A stretch of DNA of 64,000 nucleotides, taken from assembly GCF_000297055.2 (NCBI RefSeq), contig NC_022358.1, positions 22,620 through 86,619 on the forward strand, written 5' to 3'. A program made the translations under genes and the position numbers. This stretch comes from Sulfuricella denitrificans skB26 (GTDB taxonomy: Bacteria > Pseudomonadota > Gammaproteobacteria > Burkholderiales > Sulfuricellaceae). Under the pieces are notes generated by a model. That model saw nothing but the letters and a program-made list of their open reading frames with translations, did no database searches and was not told the DNA's origin. Positions 38,802-46,326 of this stretch are shown here, one piece after another; within the stretch, counting starts at the first letter, position 1, and every line of letters begins with the position of its first letter.

Positions 38802-38894
38802 GCCGTGCCTTCCCAATCTCTGCGCTCTCTGTGATCTCTGTAGATTGAATGCTCCCAATACTAAGGAGACGAACGACAGGCCAAAAGGATGCAA

Positions 38895-39428
38895 TCAGAT
38901 ATGCGGTGTACGGGGAACGAAACAGCATACCTTGCCCGCCTCATCAAAGCGTACCTGGCAGGCTTGAGTCAAATGCTCGCGCAGCCGTTTCCGTGCCCGC
39001 TGGACGCGGGACTTGGCGCCCGGTAGGGAAATATCCTTAAGCCGTGCATAGTCTTTTTGGTTCAGACCACCCAGATCGCACAGGGTAATGACCTCGCGGT
39101 CTTCCTCCGACAATTCCGCCAAGGCGCGCGGCAGGCAAGCCGCCAGACTGTCCACGGCGGCGGGTTCGTCGGTTTCGACTGCCAGATCGTACGGCAGATC
39201 CACCTGCTCTTTTTTCAGACGCAAGCGATCCACCAACGCATTGCGCGCCACTTCGAATAGCCAGGCGCGGGCGTTGGCAATCTCGCAGGATTTCTTATCC
39301 TGTCTCAGGGCCTTGAGGAACAACTCCTGCACCATGTCTTCGGTGTCGTGTGCGTTGCCCATGCGTCCGCACAACCAGGCCCGTAGCTCGCCCTCGTGCC
39401 GGTGCCAGGCGTTCATCAGGCAGCTCAT
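38895..39428 (-). CDS. SigZ-like RNA polymerase sigma factor (ECF type)
   Basis: A 177-residue sigma factor: region 2 (NAHDTEDMVQELFLKALRQ, ARAWLFEVARNALVD) and region 4 (LSEEDREVITLCDLGGLNQKDYA, LPGAKSRVQRARKRL). The C-terminal tail contains CQVRFDEAGKVCCFVPR, three Cys beyond region 4, which may respond to thiol oxidation or metal(loid). No anti-sigma gene adjoins. It stands between arsC and the second efflux pump, so it may drive one of those promoters; the target is unknown. Confidence 0.82.
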   Translation of the reverse strand: MSCLMNAWHRHEGELRAWLCGRMGNAHDTEDMVQELFLKALRQDKKSCEIANARAWLFEVARNALVDRLRLKKEQVDLPYDLAVETDEPAAVDSLAACLPRALAELSEEDREVITLCDLGGLNQKDYARLKDISLPGAKSRVQRARKRLREHLTQACQVRFDEAGKVCCFVPRTPHI

Positions 39429-39440
39429 TCCGCCGAGCCT

Positions 39441-39851
<411 letters not shown>

Positions 39852-39855
39852 GCGC

Positions 39856-40125
39856 TTATTCCTTGCCGCAGCAACCGCAGCAGGATTCCTTGCCGCCTAG
39901 CCATTCGTCGATCTTGGCCTTGCTCGGCACGCCGCCGGCATGCACCACCTTGCCATCGATCACCACGCCGGGGGTGGACATGACGCCATAGCCGAGAATG
40001 GCGGCCATGTCCTCGACCTTCTCCAGTTTGACTTCGACGCCCTTGGCAAGCGCAGCTTCCTCGATCAGCTTGAGGGTGGTTTTACAGTTGGCACAGCCGG
40101 TGCCCAGTACCTTGATGTCTTTCAT
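39856..40125 (-). CDS. Thioredoxin-fold protein with CANC site (redox-active disulfide protein 2 type)
   Basis: An 89-residue cytosolic protein: KVLGTGCANCKTTL active site, cis-Pro VMSTPGVVIDGKVVHAG, and a Cys-rich tail SCCGCCGKE. The start at 40125 follows a plausible AGGAAT; the frame to 40170 is a shadow extension. It adjoins arsC and may supply reducing power to it. The terminal CC-CC may bind metal(loid). Confidence 0.82.
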   Translation of the reverse strand: MKDIKVLGTGCANCKTTLKLIEEAALAKGVEVKLEKVEDMAAILGYGVMSTPGVVIDGKVVHAGGVPSKAKIDEWLGGKESCCGCCGKE

Positions 40126-40170
40126 TTCAGTATTCCTCCAATAAATTGTTAAAACGTTCGTGGTCAGCAA

Positions 40171-40476
40171 TTAAAATTTATAAAACTGCGTATTCAGGTA
40201 AACGACGACATCCGCGTTATCCTGTTCCGACAGCGCCGGGCTGTAATAGTCACCCCAGCGCGCCACTTCCTGGCGTAATGCCTTGAGCGATTTAACCTTG
40301 CGTTCCGGCGACGCATACACCCCCGTACCATGGCAGTCGAGGCACGCCGCATGAACCTTCTCGCCGCGCACCAGGTCGCCTGTTGTGGGCGGATTGGAAC
40401 TGGAAGCGGAGCATCCCGCCAATAGGACAACCGTCGCCACCAGCCCGAGTTTCAGATTGGTTGTGGAGGTTTTCAT
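40171..40476 (-). CDS. Small c-type cytochrome lipoprotein
   Basis: A 101-residue precursor with lipobox LAGC. One haem site CLDCH near residue 45 (AACLDCHGTGVY) and a C-terminal cytochrome-like VYLNTQFYKF. Only one haem motif, and the distal Met ligand is not obvious. It overlaps the small exported protein gene by 4 bp. Likely a periplasmic electron carrier. Confidence 0.78.
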   Translation of the reverse strand: MKTSTTNLKLGLVATVVLLAGCSASSSNPPTTGDLVRGEKVHAACLDCHGTGVYASPERKVKSLKALRQEVARWGDYYSPALSEQDNADVVVYLNTQFYKF

Positions 40477-40793
40477 TGGCTTTGGCCTCCACGCTGGCGC
40501 TGCCGCAACGGCTCGCACTGGGTCACGTCAAGGCCGCGTTGACGAACGCGTAACTGCATTTCCTGCTGATGAGCCTGACGGTACGCATCCTTCTCCTCAG
40601 GCGTCCGCGCGGCGCGCATGTGCGTGCGGTAGGCTTCGCGCTCCTCGTGGGTCATCTGATCAGCACAGTAAATCAGCTCGCGCTGCTCTGTCGCCTCGGG
40701 CTGTTCTCCCGCGCTCTGGGCGAGAACCGGGGCGGAAACTACAAATAATGTAATTGCCAAAACACCCCAGAAAACTTCGGTTATTTTTTGCAT
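40473..40793 (-). CDS. Small exported protein, MTxxER family (second copy)
   Basis: A 106-residue precursor. Signal peptide ends near VLAQ. The mature part MTHEEREAYRTHMRAA...DAYRQAHQQEMQLRVRQRG mirrors the 29901 protein in spacing of MT, ER, M, AY, H, M and RG. AGGAG lies upstream of the ATG at 40793. It is co-translated with the cytochrome. Function unknown. Confidence 0.65.
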   Translation of the reverse strand: MQKITEVFWGVLAITLFVVSAPVLAQSAGEQPEATEQRELIYCADQMTHEEREAYRTHMRAARTPEEKDAYRQAHQQEMQLRVRQRGLDVTQCEPLRQRQRGGQSQ

Positions 40794-40822
40794 GGTTCGC
40801 ACTCCTGTCTGGAACAGCACGA

Positions 40823-41620
40823 TCATCCGGGCTTGACTGCCTCGATACTGGCCGAGCAAATATAGTCTTCCACTCCCCGCCCCGGCGCCCACTGTCGTAT
40901 GAACTCGCGGCTGGCATCCCTGGCTTCGATGCGGATAGTTGCAAAACCTGCTGCCGCCAACATCTGTTCGATTTCCTCCGCTGCCGCTGCACCGGCGATG
41001 CAGCCAGTGTACAGGGCCAGGTCGCGGCGCGCTTCTTCCGGCAACGGCGCGGTGGTGACGATGTCGGAAATCGCCAGACGGCCACCGTTTTTCAGCACCC
41101 GAAAAGCATCGCGGAACACCTGCGCCTTGTCGGGTGAGAGGTTGATCACGCAGTTGGAAATGATCACGTCCACCGTAGCATCGGCCACCGGCAGATGCTC
41201 GATCTCGCCGAGGCGGAATTCGGTGTTGGCGTAACCGCCTTTGGCCGCATTGCTCCGGGCCTTGGAAACCATATCCGGCGTCATGTCCACGGCGATCACC
41301 CGGCCGCTGCCGCCCACCTGACGCGCGGCAAGAAAACAGTCGAAACCTGCTCCGCTGCCCAGATCCAGCACGGTTTCGCCGGGTTTCAGCGCGGCGATGG
41401 CCTGGGGATTGCCGCAGCCCAAGCACAGATTGGCGCCTTCCGGCACCGCGCTCACTTCACTTTCACTATAGCCAATACCGCGCGACAGGATATCTGCGGC
41501 TGGTAATTCTGCCGGGGTGCAGCACGCCGGGCCACAACCACAGGCACCGTCGGCGCAAGCTACCGCGCCATAGTTTTCGCGCACGACCTGGCGGATTTCG
41601 TCATGCTTAACATCATTCAT
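40823..41620 (-). CDS. arsM: Arsenite S-adenosylmethionine methyltransferase
   Basis: A 265-residue enzyme: N-terminal Cys-rich ADGACGCGPACC, then the class I methyltransferase core VLDLGSGAGFDCFLA, the conserved SNCVINLSPDK loop containing an As-binding Cys, and YTGCIAGA with another. It methylates arsenite to methylarsenite and higher forms. Its product is a substrate of the ArsP-like permease encoded upstream (41962), so the two make sense together. Confidence 0.9.
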   Translation of the reverse strand: MNDVKHDEIRQVVRENYGAVACADGACGCGPACCTPAELPAADILSRGIGYSESEVSAVPEGANLCLGCGNPQAIAALKPGETVLDLGSGAGFDCFLAARQVGGSGRVIAVDMTPDMVSKARSNAAKGGYANTEFRLGEIEHLPVADATVDVIISNCVINLSPDKAQVFRDAFRVLKNGGRLAISDIVTTAPLPEEARRDLALYTGCIAGAAAAEEIEQMLAAAGFATIRIEARDASREFIRQWAPGRGVEDYICSASIEAVKPG

Positions 41621-41632
41621 ATCATCCTCCTC

Positions 41633-41944
41633 TCAACAGCAGGAATTACCTTTTGCCGTAGGTGCGCAGCAGGAGCCTTCCGTTACGGCCGCAGGCTCGG
41701 CTGCGGTGTTTGCAGCAGGCGCAAAAGCTTCATTGAATTCACTGTCGATCATCTGCCCCGCTTCGTCGCGGAGATGGCGGGCAATATCCACCACGATGTC
41801 GATTTGCGCGTCCGACACACCCAAACTCCGCAGACGTTCGAGCTGGCAGAGGCCCTTCTTGGGGTGGTTGGCAGCAATATTGGCGGACAGCGACACCAGT
41901 GCGAGGATGGAGGGATGTAAAACAACATTAGCGGTATCAGTCAT
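41633..41944 (-). CDS. AhpD-like helical protein with CC tail
   Basis: A 103-residue protein. ALVSLSANIAANHPKKGLCQLERLRSLGVSDAQ resembles carboxymuconolactone decarboxylase/AhpD helices, but the CxxC is gone. The C-terminus SCCAPTAKGNSCC carries two vicinal Cys pairs, an arrangement that could bind As(III). AGGAG precedes the ATG. It lies between arsM and the permease gene. Activity unknown. Confidence 0.65.
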   Translation of the reverse strand: MTDTANVVLHPSILALVSLSANIAANHPKKGLCQLERLRSLGVSDAQIDIVVDIARHLRDEAGQMIDSEFNEAFAPAANTAAEPAAVTEGSCCAPTAKGNSCC

Positions 41945-41961
41945 GAGAAAACTCCTTTGGA

Positions 41962-43011
41962 TTACAGAACAGCATTGAAAACATAGCCCACCAGCATGAT
42001 GCCGGCGGCGACCACGCCCGCGAAAGTGGCGATCAGCCGGGGCTTCAGGACCTTGCGCAGGATGATCATTTCCGGTGCCGACAGGGCGATGACGCTCATC
42101 ATGAAAGCGAGTACGGTGCCCAGCGCCGCGCCTTTGCCCAGCAGCGCCTCGACGATGGGGATGATGCCGGCAGCGTTGGTGTACATCGGCACGCCGATGG
42201 CAACGGCGGCGGGGACTGACCACCAGGGTGCATCCTTGCCCATGATCCCGGCCATGAAATCCTCCGGCACGTAGCCGTGTATGCCCGCGCCCAAAGCGAT
42301 GCCGCCGAGGATGTAGGGCCACACCTTGCCGACGATTTCCTTGATATGGGCCACGCCGGCGTCGATGCGTTCCGCCCATGAAGGACGCTCCAGCACCACA
42401 TCGGCCACCTTGCCGACGTGAATGGCGCGCACCCAGTCCTCCAAGTGGTGTTCCATCTTGAGTTCGCCAATCACCAGTCCGGCGACGATCGCCACCAGTA
42501 GTCCCAGGCCAAGATAGAGCGCCGCCACCTTCCAGCCGAACAGGCCGAACAGAAGCGCCAGCGCCACTTCATTGACCATGGGGGCAGAAATCAGGAAGGA
42601 AAACGTCACGCCCAACGGCACCCCGGCAGACAAAAATCCGATGAACAGCGGCACCGCCGAGCAGGAGCAGAACGGCGTGACGATGCCGAGCGTCGCCGCC
42701 ATCACGTTGCCCACGCCGAGCCGCTTTCCAGACAGCATGGCGCGGGTGCGTTCGGGCGAGACAAAGGTGTGCACGATGCCCATCAGAAACACGATGCCGG
42801 TGAGGAGCAGCAAGACCTTGGGCGTATCGTAAAAAAAGAATTGCAACGCCCCGCCCAGATGGGTCTGCGGGGAAAGCCCGGTGAGGGCGAGCAGCGCATC
42901 GGCAAACCGGGTCAGGTTGGCGTAGGCGGCCACCCACAGGACAGTCGCCAGGGCGACCCAACCCCAAGGGGCGCGGCGGGAAGTGTTTGCGCTTTCGGGC
43001 AGAGCATTCAT
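41962..43011 (-). CDS. ArsP-like permease (DUF318/YraQ family)
   Basis: A 349-residue membrane protein with about eight helices. IVTPFCSCSAVPLFIGFLSAG contains the TPFCSCS signature used by ArsP for methylarsenite; APMVNEVALALLFG is the second conserved block. Known of ArsP: export of trivalent organoarsenicals. The adjacent arsM supports that role. AAGGA precedes the ATG at 43011; the upstream gene overlaps by 4 bp. Confidence 0.7.
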   Translation of the reverse strand: MNALPESANTSRRAPWGWVALATVLWVAAYANLTRFADALLALTGLSPQTHLGGALQFFFYDTPKVLLLLTGIVFLMGIVHTFVSPERTRAMLSGKRLGVGNVMAATLGIVTPFCSCSAVPLFIGFLSAGVPLGVTFSFLISAPMVNEVALALLFGLFGWKVAALYLGLGLLVAIVAGLVIGELKMEHHLEDWVRAIHVGKVADVVLERPSWAERIDAGVAHIKEIVGKVWPYILGGIALGAGIHGYVPEDFMAGIMGKDAPWWSVPAAVAIGVPMYTNAAGIIPIVEALLGKGAALGTVLAFMMSVIALSAPEMIILRKVLKPRLIATFAGVVAAGIMLVGYVFNAVL

Positions 43012-43226
43012 GATTTGTTTCCTTCGCAGCAGGAATGCCCGCTTTCTTGCACCGGCGGGCACTTCACCGTGCCATAGGAACAAAACACGCAGCAATCCCC
43101 GGCCTTAGGTTTCAACAGGGTCCCACAGCCCTTGCACTCATAAAACCACTGGCAGGCATCCGTGGGCATGGTTTCCGTCTCCACATGACCACACTGGGGA
43201 CAGGTCAAAACCGACTCGAGGATCAT
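43008..43226 (-). CDS. GDCCVxC-domain small zinc-ribbon-like protein
   Basis: A 72-residue protein with CPQCGHVETE, CKGCGTLLKP and GDCCVFCSYGTVKCPPVQ, the hallmark of the GDCCVxC family (a selenocysteine is used in some members; here all are Cys). SCCEGNKS ends the protein. It is commonly found with mercury or arsenic genes; the mechanism is unproven. It overlaps ACR3 and the permease genes by 4 bp each. Confidence 0.8.
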   Translation of the reverse strand: MILESVLTCPQCGHVETETMPTDACQWFYECKGCGTLLKPKAGDCCVFCSYGTVKCPPVQESGHSCCEGNKS

Positions 43227-44293
43227 GTTCTCGCTCCTCTTTCGTACCAGGCTTTGGAACCATTTACGATGCGCACCACCGACAGCATCACCGGCACCTC
43301 GATCAGCACCCCCACCACCGTCGCCAGCGCCGCGCCCGATTCAAACCCGTAGAGCGAAATCGCTGCCGCCACCGCCAGTTCGAAGAAATTACTGGCGCCG
43401 ATCAGCGCCGAGGGACCGGCCACGCTGTGAGACTCGCCCACAGTTCGATTGAGCCAGTAAGCGAGCATGGCATTGAAATACACCTGGATCAAAATCGGCA
43501 CCGCCAACAGCAGAATAATCAGAGGTTGATCGAGTATGGCCTTGCCCTGAAAGGCGAATAGCAGCACCAGGGTGGCGAGCAGAGCGGAAATGCCGACCGG
43601 GTGCAGGCGTACCATCACGGCATCCAGCACGCCCTTGCTCAACAGCACCCGGCGCAGGGCTTGGGCAATGGCGAGCGGAATAACGATGTACATCACCACC
43701 GACAGGAACAGGGTAGCCCATGGCACGGTGATGGAGGCGACGCCCAGCAGCAGGCCGACCAGCGGCGCGAAGGCGAACACCATGATGGTATCGTTAAGCG
43801 CCACCTGGGAAAGGGTAAACAGCGGATCGCCCCTGGACAGGTTGCTCCACACGAACACCATGGCGGTGCAGGGCGCAGCGGCGAGCAGGATCAGACCGGC
43901 GATGTAGCTGTCTATCTGTGCTGCCGGCAGCCAATCTGCGAAGGCGACACGAATGAACAGCCAGGCCAGCAGCGCCATGGAAAATGGCTTCACTCCCCAA
44001 TTGATGAACAGGGTAACGGCTATGCCGCGCCAATGTTTCTTGACCTGGCCCAGCGCCGAGAAGTCGATCTTCATCAACATCGGAATGATCATCAGCCAGA
44101 TCAGCAGCCCCACGGGCAAGTTGACCTGCGCAACTTCCAGCCTGCCCAGAATCTGAACCGGTGCGGGTGCAAGCTGGCCCAGAGCGATGCCCGCCACGAT
44201 GGACAGAAACACCCATAGCGTCAGCCAGCGCTCGAAAAAACCCAGTTCCGCACCAGCGGCTCTCTTGGCCGTGATTTCACATTGCGCAGTCAT
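43223..44293 (-). CDS. acr3: ACR3-family arsenite efflux transporter
   Basis: A 356-residue membrane protein with about ten helices. AAPCTAMVFVWSNLSRGDPLFTLSQV includes the conserved Cys of ACR3 substrate sites, and APLVGLLLG and FELAVAAAISLYG follow. It exports arsenite using the membrane potential. It overlaps the LMW-type arsC and the GDCCVxC gene by 4 bp each. Confidence 0.9.
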   Translation of the reverse strand: MTAQCEITAKRAAGAELGFFERWLTLWVFLSIVAGIALGQLAPAPVQILGRLEVAQVNLPVGLLIWLMIIPMLMKIDFSALGQVKKHWRGIAVTLFINWGVKPFSMALLAWLFIRVAFADWLPAAQIDSYIAGLILLAAAPCTAMVFVWSNLSRGDPLFTLSQVALNDTIMVFAFAPLVGLLLGVASITVPWATLFLSVVMYIVIPLAIAQALRRVLLSKGVLDAVMVRLHPVGISALLATLVLLFAFQGKAILDQPLIILLLAVPILIQVYFNAMLAYWLNRTVGESHSVAGPSALIGASNFFELAVAAAISLYGFESGAALATVVGVLIEVPVMLSVVRIVNGSKAWYERGART

Positions 44294-44742
44294 ACCAAAC
44301 CCCGATCCCTGAGCTTTTTCCGCATGACGGGAATCCAGATACCCAGGCGCTGCCTGATCTCGTTTCGCACACGGCGGAATACGGCCAGTTTCTCTTCTTC
44401 CGTGCCCTGCGCCGCTGCCGGATCGTCGTAACCCCAGTGGATGTTTTCGCTGTCGCGCGGGAAGGTGGGGCAGCTATCCCGGGCGCGGTCGCAGACCGTG
44501 ATGACATAATCAAACTGAATGTCGAGAAATTCATTGAGATGCTTGCTGTGCTGGCCGGAAATGTCGATATTGCTTTCCGCCATGGCCTTTACCGCACGCG
44601 GGTTCAATTCCTGGGGCTCAAGCCCCGCGCTGTGAACCTCGAAATCATTGCCCCCCAGCGTCCGCAACAAGCCCTCCGCCATCTGGGAACGGGCGGAGTT
44701 GCCGGTACACAGGAACAACACACGAACGGGATAGTGCATCAT
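44290..44742 (-). CDS. arsC: Arsenate reductase / LMW protein tyrosine phosphatase-like
   Basis: A 150-residue protein: P-loop LCTGNSARSQMAEG (Cys, Arg), YVITVCDRARDSCP, and the DPAAAQGTEEEKL acidic loop. Same fold as the gene at 39441, but with Ala in the P-loop where that has Cys, so it is a distinct branch, probably a glutaredoxin/mycothiol- or thioredoxin-coupled variant. It is upstream of and overlapping acr3. Confidence 0.87.
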   Translation of the reverse strand: MMHYPVRVLFLCTGNSARSQMAEGLLRTLGGNDFEVHSAGLEPQELNPRAVKAMAESNIDISGQHSKHLNEFLDIQFDYVITVCDRARDSCPTFPRDSENIHWGYDDPAAAQGTEEEKLAVFRRVRNEIRQRLGIWIPVMRKKLRDRGLV

Positions 44743-44764
44743 GCTCTCCTCGCGAACTCAAGAA

Positions 44765-45709
44765 TTACAGCGCGAACGCTTCATCATAAGGCTGCCCGCC
44801 TTCCGACACCGGCAGTGTCAGGTTGTTGCCCCAGTCGCCCCAGCCGCCGTTATAGATGCGCACATCCTTGTAGCCCAGTGCTTTTAGTTGCAGCCAGGCC
44901 AGGCTAGAACGGAAGCCGTCATGGCAATAGGTGTAAATAATTTTGTCCTTGGGGACGGATTTGTACAGCGCCGCGATGTCATCCTGCGATTTCCAGGTCT
45001 GGCTCTGCCCGTCGGCGCCGTCCAGGCTGACGACGTTGATGGCGCCCGGAATATGGCCGCCACGAACAGAGTGCTGAATCAACTTACCGGTGTACATATC
45101 AAAGGGGCGAGAGTCGAGCAGGACAAAAGCCGGGTCGCGGCGCGCCACCACATTGCTGTAAACGTCAGTCCACTCCACCACCACGCCAGGCTTGGCGGGC
45201 TTGAGTTTGACGCTACCCGGCTTGCGCTTGGGTTCATCCTTCACCATGTCGTTGAAGGCGCTCCACTCCACGGTGCCACCATTGAGGATTTTTACCCGCT
45301 TCATGTCGTAACCGTACAGATCAAGCAAGAAGTAAACGCGCGAGGTCATCGCGGTGACGGAATCATCGTAAAGCACGATGGTCGAGTCGTTGTTCACGCC
45401 CCAGGTGCGCAAGGTGCGCTCGAAGGCATCGCGCGAGGGGAAACGCATGGAGGGAATGGCGTGGTTGTCGCCCAGATCCTTAAAGCGCTGCACCTGCACC
45501 GCGCCGGGAATATGGCCCACGGTGAAGTAACGGTGCGGGTGATAGCGCACTTCCAGCATCACCAGCTTGGGGTCTTTTAGATTTTTGGCGAGCCAGTCGG
45601 CGTCCACCAGGAAATCGGGGTTCCCCGCACTTGCGGCAAATGCCCACAGCGACAGCAAGGCAGCAAAACAGAAACGGTGAATCCAGTTTTTATGATTGTT
45701 ATTCGCCAT
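44765..45709 (-). CDS. Exported tandem-rhodanese sulfurtransferase
   Basis: A 314-residue precursor with signal peptide ending at FAASAG. Two rhodanese domains: the first carries no catalytic Cys (IVLYDDSVTAM), the second carries YTYCHDGFRSSLAW, giving thiosulfate- or mercaptopyruvate-type sulfurtransferase. HIPGAINVV is typical. Located 41 bp after arsR. Role in sulfur handling of arsenic (e.g. thioarsenic) is inference. Confidence 0.83.
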   Translation of the reverse strand: MANNNHKNWIHRFCFAALLSLWAFAASAGNPDFLVDADWLAKNLKDPKLVMLEVRYHPHRYFTVGHIPGAVQVQRFKDLGDNHAIPSMRFPSRDAFERTLRTWGVNNDSTIVLYDDSVTAMTSRVYFLLDLYGYDMKRVKILNGGTVEWSAFNDMVKDEPKRKPGSVKLKPAKPGVVVEWTDVYSNVVARRDPAFVLLDSRPFDMYTGKLIQHSVRGGHIPGAINVVSLDGADGQSQTWKSQDDIAALYKSVPKDKIIYTYCHDGFRSSLAWLQLKALGYKDVRIYNGGWGDWGNNLTLPVSEGGQPYDEAFAL

Positions 45710-45750
45710 GTCAAATATTCTCCGAATCGGATATATAAAGCCAAAAAAAC

Positions 45751-46095
45751 TCAGGCGGCGCAGCGCACCGGACGGTTCGTTGCATTCGCCAGACGTTCAG
45801 CGTCCTCGCGATAAGAAACGCCATTGCTCACCCCTTCCACCATCAAGCCCAACATGCGATACGCCCATGCAGGAAGATGCGGATCGAGGCGGTAAAACAC
45901 CCAAGTACCCTCGCGGCGCTGCGCCAACACGCCGGCATCGCGCAACACTGCGAGATGGCGTGAGGTTTTGGGCTGGGGCACTTCCAGGGCCTGGAACAGT
46001 TCGCACACGCACAGTTCCTCGTGCTTCAGGATCAGCACCAGAATGCGGCGGCGGGTTTCGTCGGAGAGGGATTCGAAAAAGGATTGTTCGTTCAT
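45751..46095 (-). CDS. arsR: ArsR-family arsenite-responsive repressor
   Basis: A 114-residue winged-helix protein. ELCVCELFQAL gives the CVC thiol pair of the ArsR metal site (helix alpha3), QPKTSRHLAVLRDAGVL is the recognition helix, and a further Cys is near the C-terminus (VRCAA). It should repress the ars operon until As(III) binds. The start codon lies 1-3 bases after the predicted transcription start, so the mRNA may be leaderless. Confidence 0.9.
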   Translation of the reverse strand: MNEQSFFESLSDETRRRILVLILKHEELCVCELFQALEVPQPKTSRHLAVLRDAGVLAQRREGTWVFYRLDPHLPAWAYRMLGLMVEGVSNGVSYREDAERLANATNRPVRCAA

Positions 46096-46103
46096 AGGAT
46101 GTA

Positions 46104-46132
46104 ACAATATTCGTTAAAACGGATATTGTCAA
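46104..46132 (-). promoter_or_regulatory. arsR promoter and operator
   Basis: On the minus strand, TTGACA (complement of 46127-46132) and TATTGT (46104-46109) are separated by 17 bp. The inverted repeat ACAATATTCGT / ACGGATATTGT (46104-46129) fills the interval, as expected of an ArsR operator. Confidence 0.75.
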
Positions 46133-46143
46133 TCGTGAATTCA

Positions 46144-46326
46144 TCGAAACCCCGGAGTATGGTAAAATGCGCGCAATCGATCATGATGACCCTCTGAATC
46201 CAATGTAGTCCGCTGTCTCCCTCCCCTTTACCTGCCTTGGCCTTCCCGGCCACGGTTCAGCACGGCCTAATTCTTCACCCCCCTCGCATGAGGCGCGGGA
46301 AACCTTTTTTCTATTGGATATCGCAC
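46144..46326 (+). promoter_or_regulatory. Structured leader of the SulP gene
   Basis: TAAAAT at 46163-46168 is a plausible -10 box. The leader carries hairpins TGGCC-TTCCC-GGCCA (46238-46252) and CCTC-GCAT-GAGG (46282-46293), and a T-run at 46304-46309. No known riboswitch is recognised. Confidence 0.35.

Noticed and set aside
40473..41426. A 317-codon frame over arsM
   Set aside because: The N-terminal part is an arsM shadow; signal peptide and ribosome-binding site place the start at 40793.
45797..46144. A minus-strand frame overlapping arsR
   Set aside because: Shadow frame; Arg/Pro-rich and without domain signs.
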